From JASLDZ01 sp964235945 (GTDB lineage Bacteria; Pseudomonadota; Alphaproteobacteria; Caulobacterales; Caulobacteraceae): 64,000 nucleotides of DNA. Position numbers and translations under genes: made by a program. Every line of letters begins with the position of its first letter. The stretch's first letter is position 1. This document shows positions 32,862 to 42,169 of this stretch, one piece after another. The notes beneath the pieces were generated by a model that saw only the letters and a list, made by a program, of their open reading frames with translations, had not been told where the DNA came from and ran no database searches. The DNA is taken from positions 16,220-80,219 of the forward strand of contig CAXSDV010000008.1 of NCBI GenBank assembly GCA_964235945.1, in the 5' to 3' direction.

Positions 32862-33745
32862 GCACCGTTCCCCGCCTCCTGCCCCTGGTCGCCGTCGCCG
32901 TGGGCGGCGTGCTGGCGGTCAAGGCGCTGTCGGACGCCCGGTTCCTGCCGGCGCTGCTGTCCCCCCGGGCGGACGCGGCGGAGGCCCCGCCGCCCCACGC
33001 CGCCCCGCCCCGCCCCGGCCCGGCCCGGGCGGCGCGGCCCGCGCCGCCGCCCCCGCCGCCGGCCGTGTGCGTGCGCTCGCCCGCCGAACTCGCCAAGGAG
33101 GCGGGCCTGTCCCCCGCCGAGCTGGCCACCCTGCAGAATCTGGGCGCGCGGCGCGGCCAGCTGGACGCGCGCGAGCAGGCGCTGGACACGCAGATGCAGC
33201 TCATCAACGCCGCGTCCGTGAAGCTGGACGCCAAGCTGCACAACCTGGAGGACCTCAAGGGCCAGCTCCAGGGACTGCTCGACCAGTCGCACGGGCAGGA
33301 CGCGGGCGAGGTCGACAAGCTCGTGGTGGTCTACGAGAAGATGAAGCCGCGCGACGCCGGGGCGCTCATGGCCGCGCTGGACGACCGGGTGCGCGTGCCG
33401 GTGGCCGCCAAGATCGCCGAAACCAAGCCCGCCATCCTCGCCGCCATCATGTCGCAGATGGGCACGGCGGAGGGCAAGAAGTTGACGGAGCTGCTCGCCC
33501 ACCGCTTCACCCCCGCCCAGACCCTGCAACAGGCGCTCAACGCGCCGTCCGCCCCCGCGCCGGGCGAGGCCGGGGAGGGGGCCGCCGCTCCGGGCGCGGG
33601 CAAGCGGGCGCCCCGTCGGCCGGCCCGGTCCGCGCGCAAGCCGGCGGCGGCCGTCGCCTCCGCAGATCCGCCCGCCGCCGGCTCCGCCGTCGCGCCGCCC
33701 GCCTCACCGTCCAAGCCCGCCGCTCCCGCCGCCAAGCCCGCCTGA
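32858..33745 (+). CDS. motE: MotE-like motility chaperone (MgtE-N/FliG-like domain)
   Basis: 295 residues, exported or membrane-anchored by an N-terminal hydrophobic helix (LPLVAVAVGGVLAVKAL). A Pro-rich linker leads to a coiled coil (LQNLGARRGQLDAREQALDT... to LLDQ) and a helical domain KLVVVYEKMKPRDAGALMAALDD that resembles the MgtE intracellular N domain found in Sinorhizobium MotE, a chaperone for the periplasmic motor protein MotC. The last 60 residues are Ala/Pro-rich. ATG overlaps the DUF6468 stop. The symbol is by similarity and context. Confidence 0.75.
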   Translation: MSTVPRLLPLVAVAVGGVLAVKALSDARFLPALLSPRADAAEAPPPHAAPPRPGPARAARPAPPPPPPAVCVRSPAELAKEAGLSPAELATLQNLGARRGQLDAREQALDTQMQLINAASVKLDAKLHNLEDLKGQLQGLLDQSHGQDAGEVDKLVVVYEKMKPRDAGALMAALDDRVRVPVAAKIAETKPAILAAIMSQMGTAEGKKLTELLAHRFTPAQTLQQALNAPSAPAPGEAGEGAAAPGAGKRAPRRPARSARKPAAAVASADPPAAGSAVAPPASPSKPAAPAAKPA

Positions 33746-33797
33746 GCCGTCCGCCGGATTAACTGGACCACAAGCCCGGCCGGGGCAGGGTGGCGGC

Positions 33798-36701
33798 GTG
33801 CCACCGCGCCCCTTCCGCTCCGCTTCCGGCCTGCTGGCCGTCGCCGCCTTGGCGGGGCAGGCGCTCGCCCCCGTGTCGACGGCGCTGGCCGAGAGCACGC
33901 ACGCGGCCGCCTCCCCGGGCGTGGAGGTCAAGGTCGGCAAGGCGGGAGCTTTCTCCCGGCTGGAGATCCACGGCGCCAGGCCGCGCTTGTCCATGGACGG
34001 ATCCGTGGTGGTGGCGCGCTTCGCGGGCGCCGCCCCCGACATCGCCCGGCTGCACGTGGCCCCGCCGCCCTTCCTCAAGTCCGCCGAGAAGCGCACCACC
34101 GCCGCCGGGACCGAGCTGCGCTTCACCCCCGCCGACGGCGACGAGGCGCGCTTCGGCTATGCGGACGGCGCCGCCTGGATCAACGTCTCCCCGCCGCCGC
34201 CCAAGCCGGCCGAGGCGCCCGCCGCTCCGCCGCCGCGCCCGAACCCGGTCCCCGCCTCCGGCGCCGTGCGCATGGGTTCGGAGCTGCGCGGCTCCACCCT
34301 CCTGCTGCGCTTTCCCTGGCGCGCGCCCTTGGGGGCCGCGGTGTTCCGGCGGGGCGAGGCGGTGTGGATCGTGTTCGACGCCGCCGCCCGGCTCGACCTG
34401 TCCGCCGCTCCGCGCGGTCTCAGGCAGGCGCGCGGTTTCCAGCCGGTCTCCGGACCGGGCTTCACCGCGTTGCGCGTGCTCGCGCCCGCCGACGTGCGCG
34501 TGGGCGCGGACGGCGACGCGGCCGCCTGGACGGTGAGCTTCGGCCCGGACGCCCCCGCCCCCGCGGGGGTCGACATCCGCCGGGACGCGGCCGGTCCCTC
34601 CGGGCTGGAGGCGCGCATGGCGGGCTCCACCGGCGTGGTCTGGCTCACGGACCCGGCCGTGGGCGACAAGCTGGCGGTGGTGACCGCGCTCGCCCCCGCC
34701 AAGGGCTTGGCGGCCGGACGCAGCTTCGTGGAAGCGGCCTTCCTGCCCACCGCCGCAGGGCTGGCGGTGCGGCCGATCGCCGACGACCTGGCCGTTCAGG
34801 CGGACGGCGACCTCGTCCACGTGGGCCGCCCCCGCGGGCTGGCCCTGTCGCCGGAGATCGCCGCTCCCGTGCTGGCCGCCGCCGCCGAGGGAAGCGACGA
34901 CCTGCCCGCTCCCGCCGCCCTGCCCGCCTTGATCGACCCCGCCTGGGCGCGGACGGGGGAGGGCGGCTTCCTGGCGCGCTACGACCGGCTGCTGGACGGC
35001 GCCGCGCGCGAGACCCAGGCGGGGCCGGGCGCGGGCGTGCGGGCGCGCCTGGGCCTGGCGCGCTTCCTCGTGGGGTCCGACCTCGCCTTCGAGGCGATCG
35101 GGGTCCTCAACACGCTCCTGAAGGCCTCGCCCGCGCTGGGCGACGACGCCGAGTTCCGCGGCCTGCGGGGCGCGGCGCGCGCCATGGTCGGTCGCTGGAA
35201 GGACGCGGAGGCCGATTTCTCCACCCCCGCCACCGCGGAAGACCCCGCCAGCGCGCTTTGGCGCGGCTACGCCGCCGCCCAGCAGGGCGATGCGGCCGGC
35301 GCGCGCGGGCAGTTCGCCCGCGGCCGCCCCGCCCTGGCGCAGTTTCCCGCCAGGTGGCGCGCGCGCCTGGCCCGGGCGGACGCCGAGACGGCGGTGGCGG
35401 TGGGCGACCTGGGGGCGGCCAAGGGCGCCCTGGCGCTGGCCACCGGCCCCCTGGACCCGGACGAGACGGACGGCCTGCGCCTGGCCCAGGCCCGGCTGGT
35501 GGAGGCGTCCGGCCAGGCCGCCCCCGCCCTGGCGCTCTACGAGGCGGTGGCGCGCTCGCCCTACGGCGCGGTGGCGGCCCCGGCGGAACTGGCCGCCCTG
35601 CGGCTGCGGTTGGCGAAGGGCGCGATCCCCGTTCCCGAGGCGCTGGCCGCGCTCGACTCCCTGCGGTTCCGCTGGCGCGGCGACGCCACGGAGATGGAGA
35701 CCATCCGCGAGCTCGGCCGCATGGACATCGCCCAGGGCCGCTACCGCGAAGCGCTGGAAGCGCTGCGCTCGGCGGGCGGGCGGCTGCCGGACCTGCCGGC
35801 CTCCATCGCCCTGCACACGGACCTGGCCGACGCCTTCAAGGCGCTGTTCCTGGAGGGCCGCGCCGACGGCATGGAGCCCATCCAGGCGCTGGCCCTGTTC
35901 TACGACTTCAAGGAGCTCACCCCCGTGGGGGCCGACGGCGACCTGATGGTGCGCCGCCTGGTCAAGCGGCTGGCGGACGTGGACCTTCTGGACCAGGCCG
36001 CCGACCTCCTGCGCTACCAGGTCGACAACCGGCTGAACGGGGCGGCGAAGGCGCAGGTGGCGACGGACCTGGCCGCCATAGAACTCATGGCCGGCAAGCC
36101 GGACGGGGCGATCAACGCCATCGAGGGGTCGCGCTCCACCCTGCTGCCCATGGCCCTCAACATCCAACGGCGATTGCTGGAGGCGCGCGCCCTGGTCATG
36201 CTCGGCCGCTACGACCACGCCCTGGAGCTGGTGGGGACGGAGACCTCGCCCGACGCCCTGGAGGTCAAGGCGCTGGCCGCCTGGAAGGGTCGGGACTGGC
36301 CCGCGGCCGGCCGCTGGATGGAGGCGCGACTGGGCGAGCGCTGGAAGTCGCCCGCCCCCCTCGACCCCGCCGACACCGCGCTCCTGATCCGCACGGGCGC
36401 CGCCTACACCCTGGCGGGGGACGACCAGGCGCTGGCGCGCGTGCGCGGCCGCTACGCCAAGCTGGCCGTCGACGGTCCGCAGCGCGAGGCGCTGGGCGTG
36501 GCCCTGGCCGGCCTGGGGGGCTCGGGCGGCGGAACGGAGCCCGCCACCGCCGGCGGCGCGTTCGGCCGGGCGGTGGGCGACGCGGACGTGTTGGCCGGCT
36601 GGGTGCGGCGCATGAAGACGCGCCTGGGCGAGGTCGGGGGCGGCGCGCCCGCGCCGGTCCGCACCGCCTCCGCCGCCGCGCCCGGGCCCAGGGGCGCCTA
36701 G
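33798..36701 (+). CDS. large exported TPR-repeat protein at the end of the flagellar operon
   Basis: 967 residues with a signal peptide (LLAVAALAGQALAPVSTALA) and therefore periplasmic or outer-membrane facing. The first 350 residues look beta-rich (VEVKVGKAGAFSRLEIHG, ELRGSTLLLRFPWRAPLG) and may be an AMIN-like domain. From about 390 onward helical TPR-like repeats prevail (LGLARFLVGSDLAFEAIGVLNTLL, RYREALEALRSAGG, YDHALELVG). The start is GTG at 33798, 52 bp after motE. Similar TPR proteins accompany fliM in other alphaproteobacteria without known function. A motor or polar-scaffold role is inference. Confidence 0.75.
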   Translation: MPPRPFRSASGLLAVAALAGQALAPVSTALAESTHAAASPGVEVKVGKAGAFSRLEIHGARPRLSMDGSVVVARFAGAAPDIARLHVAPPPFLKSAEKRTTAAGTELRFTPADGDEARFGYADGAAWINVSPPPPKPAEAPAAPPPRPNPVPASGAVRMGSELRGSTLLLRFPWRAPLGAAVFRRGEAVWIVFDAAARLDLSAAPRGLRQARGFQPVSGPGFTALRVLAPADVRVGADGDAAAWTVSFGPDAPAPAGVDIRRDAAGPSGLEARMAGSTGVVWLTDPAVGDKLAVVTALAPAKGLAAGRSFVEAAFLPTAAGLAVRPIADDLAVQADGDLVHVGRPRGLALSPEIAAPVLAAAAEGSDDLPAPAALPALIDPAWARTGEGGFLARYDRLLDGAARETQAGPGAGVRARLGLARFLVGSDLAFEAIGVLNTLLKASPALGDDAEFRGLRGAARAMVGRWKDAEADFSTPATAEDPASALWRGYAAAQQGDAAGARGQFARGRPALAQFPARWRARLARADAETAVAVGDLGAAKGALALATGPLDPDETDGLRLAQARLVEASGQAAPALALYEAVARSPYGAVAAPAELAALRLRLAKGAIPVPEALAALDSLRFRWRGDATEMETIRELGRMDIAQGRYREALEALRSAGGRLPDLPASIALHTDLADAFKALFLEGRADGMEPIQALALFYDFKELTPVGADGDLMVRRLVKRLADVDLLDQAADLLRYQVDNRLNGAAKAQVATDLAAIELMAGKPDGAINAIEGSRSTLLPMALNIQRRLLEARALVMLGRYDHALELVGTETSPDALEVKALAAWKGRDWPAAGRWMEARLGERWKSPAPLDPADTALLIRTGAAYTLAGDDQALARVRGRYAKLAVDGPQREALGVALAGLGGSGGGTEPATAGGAFGRAVGDADVLAGWVRRMKTRLGEVGGGAPAPVRTASAAAPGPRGA

Positions 36702-37093
36702 GCTTCGGGCGCGGGAGAGGCGGCGAGCGCCGCCCAGCCCGCGGCCGCCCAGCCCGCCATCAAGAGCAGACCGCCCACGGGCGTCACCGCCCCCCAGGCG
36801 CGCACCCCCGTGACCGCCAGCACGTCCAGGGAGCCGCCGAACAGGAGGCCGCCCACGGCGAACAGCCCCGCCGCCCAGGTCGCGGCTGCGGTCGCGCGCC
36901 CGGGTCGGCCCCGTCCGAACGCCGCCGCCGCCAGCGCCGCCGCCGCGTGGACCGACTGGTACTGGGCGCCCGTGCGGAGCAGCTCGCGCACCGCGGGATC
37001 GCCGGCGGCGTGCGCGCCGAAGGCCCCCGCCGCCACCGCCGCCAGCCCGTCCAAGGCGGCCAGCGTCGTCCAGAAGCGCAGGGCGGGGATCAT
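36698..37093 (-). CDS. DUF423 integral membrane protein (YgdD family)
   Basis: 131-residue four-helix inner-membrane protein with the DUF423 pattern: GLAAVAAGAFGAHA near the N-terminus, then QYQSVHAAAAL, AAGLFAVGGLLFGGSLDVL and AVTPVGGLLLMAGWAA. Function unknown in the family. It overlaps the TPR gene end by four bases (convergent) and lies 64 bp after the epimerase gene. Confidence 0.88.
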   Translation of the reverse strand: MIPALRFWTTLAALDGLAAVAAGAFGAHAAGDPAVRELLRTGAQYQSVHAAAALAAAAFGRGRPGRATAAATWAAGLFAVGGLLFGGSLDVLAVTGVRAWGAVTPVGGLLLMAGWAAAGWAALAASPAPEA

Positions 37094-37157
37094 CGCCCGA
37101 TGCTCGCCCGCCGCCTCGCCCGCGTCAATCGGCCGACCGATCGCCCGCGCGCCCGGG

Positions 37158-38162
37158 TCAGCCCCACAGGGCGGCGGGGGGCGGCTCCAGCATCGAACCC
37201 CGCACCGTGAGCCCCGGCTCGCGGTCGTGCAGGAGCAGCAGCGGCCCGTCCAGGTCCACGTAGGCGGCTCCTTGGGCGATCAGCAGGGCGGGGGCCATGG
37301 CCAGGGAGGTCGCCACCATGCAGCCGGCCATGACCTCCAGCCCCCGCGCGCGCGCCTCCGCCGCCAGGGCCAGCGCCTCCGTCAGCCCGCCGGTCTTGTC
37401 GAGCTTGACGTTGACGCAGGCGTAGCGACGCGCGCAGTCGGCCAGCTCGGCCCGGGTGTGCAGGCTTTCGTCCGCGCACAACGGCACGGGGGAGGTCCAG
37501 CCCTCCAGCGCCGCGTCCGCCCCCGCGGGCAGGGGCTGCTCCACCAGGGACACGCCCAGCCGCGCGAACTCGGGCCCGAGGCGCACGAGGTCGTCGAAGG
37601 CCAGCGCCTCGTTGGCGTCCACGATCAGCCGCGTCCGGGGCGCGGCCCCGCGCACGGCGGCCACCCGGTCCAGGTCGTGCGCGCCGCCGATCTTGAGCTT
37701 CAGCATGGGGCGGCGCGCCTGGGCGCGGGCGGCGGCGGCCATCTCTTCGGGCGGGGCGAGGCTCAGGGTGTAGGCGGTCTTGACGGGGTCGAGGCGCCCG
37801 CGTCCCGCCAGCGTCCAGGCGCGGACGCCCGCAGCCTTGGCCTGCAGGTCCCACAGGGCGCAATCCAGCGCGTTGCGCGCCGCGCCCGGGGGCAGCAGCG
37901 ACTGCAGCCGGGCGCGGCCGGCCTCCGCCTCCCGCTCGGCCTCCAGCTCCGGGCGGACGGCGGCGATCGCCGCCAGCACGCCCTCCACCGTTTCGCCATA
38001 CCGGGCGTAGGGAACGGCCTCGCCCCGGCCGACCCGGCCCTGCGGGTCGCGCACCTCGGCCACCACCACCCGCGCCTCCGTCTTGGCCCCGCGGGAGATG
38101 ACGAAGGCGTCGCGCAGCGGCCAGCGCTCCTCGCGCGCGTCCAGGCGCAGCCGGTCCGTCAT
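37158..38162 (-). CDS. L-Ala-D/L-Glu-type dipeptide epimerase (enolase superfamily)
   Basis: 334-residue muconate-lactonizing-subgroup enolase-superfamily enzyme that epimerises dipeptides, typically Ala-Glu from murein recycling. The catalytic K-x-K (MLKLKIGG), metal ligands in IVDANEAL, SLVEQPLP and CADES, and the second catalytic Lys in NVKLDKTGG are all present. The C-terminal GCMVATSLAMAPALL and VDLDGPLLL are characteristic of bacterial Ala-Glu epimerases; an N-acyl amino-acid racemase is the alternative. It starts ten bases after the TipN-like gene ends, so the two are probably co-transcribed. Confidence 0.87.
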   Translation of the reverse strand: MTDRLRLDAREERWPLRDAFVISRGAKTEARVVVAEVRDPQGRVGRGEAVPYARYGETVEGVLAAIAAVRPELEAEREAEAGRARLQSLLPPGAARNALDCALWDLQAKAAGVRAWTLAGRGRLDPVKTAYTLSLAPPEEMAAAARAQARRPMLKLKIGGAHDLDRVAAVRGAAPRTRLIVDANEALAFDDLVRLGPEFARLGVSLVEQPLPAGADAALEGWTSPVPLCADESLHTRAELADCARRYACVNVKLDKTGGLTEALALAAEARARGLEVMAGCMVATSLAMAPALLIAQGAAYVDLDGPLLLLHDREPGLTVRGSMLEPPPAALWG

Positions 38163-38172
38163 CCGGGCCGCC

Positions 38173-40989
38173 TCAGCGCGCGTCCGCGGCGGCGGCGAGC
38201 AGCAGGTGGGTGCGCCCCGCCGGCTGGGAGAACAGGGCCCGCAGGGCCGCCTCGGCGTCCGGCCGACGCGCGGCCTCGCCCGCCCGCGCGCCGGCGCGCC
38301 GCAGGTAGTGGTCGATCTGCGCGCCCAGCACCCGGTCGGCGGCGGCGCGGCGCGACAACCGGCGCACGGCGGCCGGAGCCATGCGGCGCACCAGCTCGGC
38401 CGCCCCCGCCGCGCCGCCGCGCTTCCAGGCCTCCGCCAGCTCGTCCGCCCGGCCGGCCGGGAGCAGGGCGTCCGCGTCCACGCCCATGGCGGCGACCTCC
38501 GCCGCGAGGCGCTCGCCCAGCCCCTCCTCGTCCACCGGCTCGTCGTCCACCGTCGACAGCAGGTCGCGCCAGGACCAGCCGTCCTTCTCAGGCTCGGCCG
38601 CGCGGCCGGCGGCGGGGGAGGGCGCGGGGGCGGACGGGGGGTCGAACAACCGCCGCATCGCTTCGTCCTCCTCCGTGGGGGCGAGCTTGAGCCGCGGCCG
38701 CAACAGCGGTTCGGACGCCGCCGCGCCGGTGGCGGCGGGTGCGAAGGCGGCGACCTCCGCGGCGCGGGGTTCGGGCGGGGACGGAGCCTGGACGGGCGGA
38801 CCGGCGGCGGCCGATGCGGGCGCGGCCTGGCGCGCCTCCGCCCAGGCGGCGGCGGCCAGCCGGGTGGCCGTCACCGGGCGGGCGGAGGGTGCGGGCTCGA
38901 GTCTGGGCGGCTCCGGCCGGGGCGGTTCGAGCGAGACGGCGGGCGAGGCCGGGGCGGGCGTGGGGAGGACGGGAGCCGCAGGGGGCGCGCGACGGGCGGC
39001 CTCGGCGGTTTCCGCCATGGCCGACATCAGCCGCACGGCCTCGCCCAGGGTCGCGTAGTTGCGGCGCACCCGGTCCTGAAAGGCGGCGTCCACCGCCTGG
39101 GTCTCCTCCGCGGCGCGGCGGGCGGCGGCCGTGAGCGCCTCCATGCCCGCCTCCACCGCCCGGCGCAGGGCGTCGGCGCGTTGGCGCGCCTCCTCGGGCA
39201 GGGCGGCCATGCGTTCATCCACCTCCGCGACCAGCGCCCCCAGCCCGGCCATGGCGCTCCGGGCGTCCTCCAGCCCCGACTCCAGCCGTTCGCGGGCGTG
39301 CGCGCCCGCCGCCTCCATCGCGCCCGCCACCTCCTCCACCGCGCGGCGCGCGGCGGTCGTGCGCGCGTCGAAGGCTTGGTCCGCCTGGCGGCCGGCGTCG
39401 AAGCTCGCCTGGGCGAGGTCGTCCATGCGCCCGCGCACCAGGTCGCCCAGCTCCGCCGCCTGGCCGCGCAGGGCCTCCAGCCGGCCGGCGACGGCGCCGC
39501 GGGCGGCGTCCGCCGCTTGCGCGAAGCCGTCCAGGGCGCCGCGGGTCTGCTCCTCCAGGGCGGCGCGCTCGGCGGCCGCGTGCTCGACATAGGTGGCCAG
39601 CGCCGCGCGGGCGTGGCCGTCGACGGCCTGGTGCTCCACGCGCGCGGTCTCGGCCAAGTCGCGCACGTGGGTTTCCGTTTCGGAGATCAGCCGCCGCAGG
39701 GTTTCGACGGTCTCGGCCGCGGCGGCGTCCGCCGCTTCGGCCCCGGCGCGCGCGGCCTGGGTGTCGGCGAGGGTGCGGGCGCGCAGGGTCTCGGCGCGGA
39801 CCTCCGCGTCGTCCTGGTCGGCGCGCAGCGCCTCGGCGAGCCCCGCCAGCCGGTCGCGCTCGCCGGCGAGTTCCGCGCCCAGCCGGTCCAGGGTCCCGGC
39901 GACCCGTCCCCCCGCGGCGTCCACCTGCTCCATCCCGCGGGACAGGCCGGCGCCCGCGGCGGCCGCGGCGCGGTCGGCGGCCTCCGCGGCGGCGGCGAGG
40001 TCGACGGCGCGCGCGGCCAGCGCCGCTCCGGCCTCGCGCACCTGGGCGCCGGCGGTTTCCGACACCTCCGCCATCCGGCGCACCTGGCGCTCGGCCGCGT
40101 CCGCCAGGTCCGCCGATTGCAACTCCAACCGTCCGGACAGCGCCGCCAGCCCCGCGCGCTCGGCTTCCATGCGCTCGCCCACCGTGCGCGCCGCCTGGTC
40201 GGCCGCGTCCGCCGCGTCCTGCACGCGCCGGCCTTCGCGGGCCACCGCCTCGCCCAGGGCGGACAAGCGCGACAGGGCGTCGTCGGCGGCGGCGGCGGCG
40301 CGGTCGATCTCCGCGCGGACGGCCTCGACCACCCCGCCCGCCTGCACCGCCGCCAGGGCCGCGGGGGCGACCAGGTCGTCGGACAGGGCGCGGGCGGCGC
40401 GGGCCTCCGCCGCGAGCCGCGCCCCCTGGCGTAGGGCGTGGGCGAACAGGCCGATGAACAGCACGGGCAGGACCGCCACCATGCCGGTGGCCGCCGCCAC
40501 CGCGGGGGTGGCCGTGGGCGCGCGGCCGCCGGCGGACAGGTAGACCAGCGCGCCGAAGCCGCCCGCCCAGGCCAGGGCGGCCAGGGCGGCCAGGGGATAG
40601 GCCGCCCGCGCCAGGCCGTCCCCGGCGGCCGCGGGAGCCGTCCGGCGGGGAACGGAAGCGCGGCGGCGCGGCGCGGCGGCGGCTTGCGGATGCGTGGAAA
40701 CGGGGGCGGCGCGCGCGGCCTCCGCCTCGAAGTCGAAGTCCTCGGCGTCGAAACGGTCGTCTTCGCCGTCCGCCGCCCCGTCCGCCGTCTCAGGCGCGGG
40801 GTCGAGGGGCGGTCGGGATTGCGCCGCGGAGGTCCGTTCGGGCGCGCGGAACGGCAGGGGGCGCGGCGCCGGCTCCAGGGGAACCGCCGCGGCGCGGGCG
40901 TCGCGGGTGGCCTCGCGCCAAGCGGCGTCCGCGCGCAAGGAGGGGTCCTGGCCCAGGGTGAGCGGCGAACGGCTCCTGTCTCGCTTCAT
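38173..40989 (-). CDS. TipN-like membrane coiled-coil polarity protein (tentative)
   Basis: 938 residues. A disordered, acidic/Arg-rich N-terminus precedes two transmembrane helices at about 128-150 and 161-186. A very long Ala/Arg/Glu coiled coil (about 200-640) follows, then a Pro-rich linker and a compact C-terminal domain of about 120 residues starting at DGWSWRDLLSTVDDEP. Two N-terminal membrane helices plus a long coiled coil and a length near 900 are the architecture of Caulobacter TipN, the new-pole marker. Sequence similarity could not be tested, so this is an architectural match only. ATG at 40989 has GGGA six bases upstream. Confidence 0.6.
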   Translation of the reverse strand: MKRDRSRSPLTLGQDPSLRADAAWREATRDARAAAVPLEPAPRPLPFRAPERTSAAQSRPPLDPAPETADGAADGEDDRFDAEDFDFEAEAARAAPVSTHPQAAAAPRRRASVPRRTAPAAAGDGLARAAYPLAALAALAWAGGFGALVYLSAGGRAPTATPAVAAATGMVAVLPVLFIGLFAHALRQGARLAAEARAARALSDDLVAPAALAAVQAGGVVEAVRAEIDRAAAAADDALSRLSALGEAVAREGRRVQDAADAADQAARTVGERMEAERAGLAALSGRLELQSADLADAAERQVRRMAEVSETAGAQVREAGAALAARAVDLAAAAEAADRAAAAAGAGLSRGMEQVDAAGGRVAGTLDRLGAELAGERDRLAGLAEALRADQDDAEVRAETLRARTLADTQAARAGAEAADAAAAETVETLRRLISETETHVRDLAETARVEHQAVDGHARAALATYVEHAAAERAALEEQTRGALDGFAQAADAARGAVAGRLEALRGQAAELGDLVRGRMDDLAQASFDAGRQADQAFDARTTAARRAVEEVAGAMEAAGAHARERLESGLEDARSAMAGLGALVAEVDERMAALPEEARQRADALRRAVEAGMEALTAAARRAAEETQAVDAAFQDRVRRNYATLGEAVRLMSAMAETAEAARRAPPAAPVLPTPAPASPAVSLEPPRPEPPRLEPAPSARPVTATRLAAAAWAEARQAAPASAAAGPPVQAPSPPEPRAAEVAAFAPAATGAAASEPLLRPRLKLAPTEEDEAMRRLFDPPSAPAPSPAAGRAAEPEKDGWSWRDLLSTVDDEPVDEEGLGERLAAEVAAMGVDADALLPAGRADELAEAWKRGGAAGAAELVRRMAPAAVRRLSRRAAADRVLGAQIDHYLRRAGARAGEAARRPDAEAALRALFSQPAGRTHLLLAAAADAR

Positions 40990-41089
40990 GTGCGGTCCCG
41001 TCGCGCCGCGCCGCCCCGTTCCCGGCCGCGCTTCCCCTGACAGTTGCAGAGCGGCCGGGGGGCGACAAGCGGCCATGGCGCCGCTCCTG

Positions 41090-41138
41090 CGGGGGCGGGC
41101 CCGACCGTCGGCGGAGAGCCGGCGGGTCCCCGCCCCCG
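41090..41138 (-). terminator. GC-rich hairpin downstream of the MDR oxidoreductase
   Basis: CGGGGGCGGG (41090-41099) pairs perfectly with CCCGCCCCCG (41129-41138) around a 29-base loop that contains further GC dyads. It begins 22 bp after the stop of the minus-strand gene ending at 41161. No U tract follows, so it may be a Rho-assisted end or mRNA stabiliser instead of a classic terminator. Confidence 0.4.
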
Positions 41139-41160
41139 TAGGCCAGCTTTTGGGGTGGCG

Positions 41161-42093
41161 TCAGGGCTTGAGGATCACCTTGCCCAGCGGGTGGTCGCCT
41201 TCCAGGTGCTTGTGCGCTTCCTGCACCTCCGTCAGCGGGAAGGTCTTGTCCAGGTGGACGCGAACCTTCCCCTCGGCCACCAGCCCCACCATCCGCGCCA
41301 GGTCCTCGCCCCGCGGCTTGGCGGAGTATTCGACCCCCCGGCGCCCCTCGCCCGCGGCCTGCGCCTGGCTCTCGGTTTCGCCGTCGGGCACGGTGGTGAC
41401 CAGGAGGCCGCCGGCCTTCAGCAGCGGCCAGGAGCGCCGCCGCGTGTCGCCGCCCACCAGGTCGAACACGAGGTCGAAGCCCTCGCCCGCGTCCTCAATT
41501 TGGTCCTTCTTGTAGTCCAGCACCTTGTCGACGCCCAGGCCGCGGACGAAGTCGACGTGCTCGGTCCCGCAGGTGGCGACCACCTGCGCGCCCTCCACCT
41601 TGGCGAACTGCACCGCCAGGTGGCCCACGCCGCCGGACGCCCCGTGCACCAGCACGCGCTCGCCCGCCTTCAGCCCGCCGTGCTCGAACAAGCCCTGCCA
41701 AGCGGTGTCGCCCGCCAGGGGCAGGGCGCCCGCCGTGTCCAGGTCGACGCCCTCGGGGACCTTCGCCCACTCGCCGGGACGCACAACCATCTCCTCGGCG
41801 TACCCGCCGTGGTCGAAGTTCAGGTGGACGAGCACGCGGTCGCCGACCTCCACGCCCTCGGTCCCCTCGCCCAGGCGCACCACCACCCCCGACCCGTCGC
41901 GGCCGAGCGCCACGGGCAGGTCCTTGGCGGTGATCAGGGGGTAGTGGCCCTCGCGGATCTTGTAGTCGACGGGATTGACGCTGGCCGCAGCCGTTCTGAT
42001 CAGGAACTCTCCCGGGCCGGGAAGAAGCTGGGTCAGCTCCTCCAGCTTCAGCACCTCGGGGCCGCCGAACTCGTGGATGCGGACGATCTTCAT
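41161..42093 (-). CDS. NADPH:quinone oxidoreductase-like MDR (zinc-independent)
   Basis: 310-residue medium-chain dehydrogenase/reductase of the quinone oxidoreductase/ zeta-crystallin group. An N-terminal GroES-like domain (MKIVRIHEFGGPEVLKLEE, AASVNPVDYKIREG) is followed by a Rossmann domain with VLVHGASGGVGHLAVQFAK. The C-terminal EAHKHLEGDHPLGKVILK is typical of the group. No structural or catalytic zinc cysteines are present. It probably reduces quinones or reactive enones with NADPH. It stands 76 bp after the EAL gene, same strand. Confidence 0.88.
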   Translation of the reverse strand: MKIVRIHEFGGPEVLKLEELTQLLPGPGEFLIRTAAASVNPVDYKIREGHYPLITAKDLPVALGRDGSGVVVRLGEGTEGVEVGDRVLVHLNFDHGGYAEEMVVRPGEWAKVPEGVDLDTAGALPLAGDTAWQGLFEHGGLKAGERVLVHGASGGVGHLAVQFAKVEGAQVVATCGTEHVDFVRGLGVDKVLDYKKDQIEDAGEGFDLVFDLVGGDTRRRSWPLLKAGGLLVTTVPDGETESQAQAAGEGRRGVEYSAKPRGEDLARMVGLVAEGKVRVHLDKTFPLTEVQEAHKHLEGDHPLGKVILKP

Positions 42094-42169
42094 GGCGCGG
42101 CGTTCCGGGCGGGGAGGGATGCAAGCGCGAACCGGCGCCCGCCCGCCCCGGTTCCGCGGGCGCGCCGGT

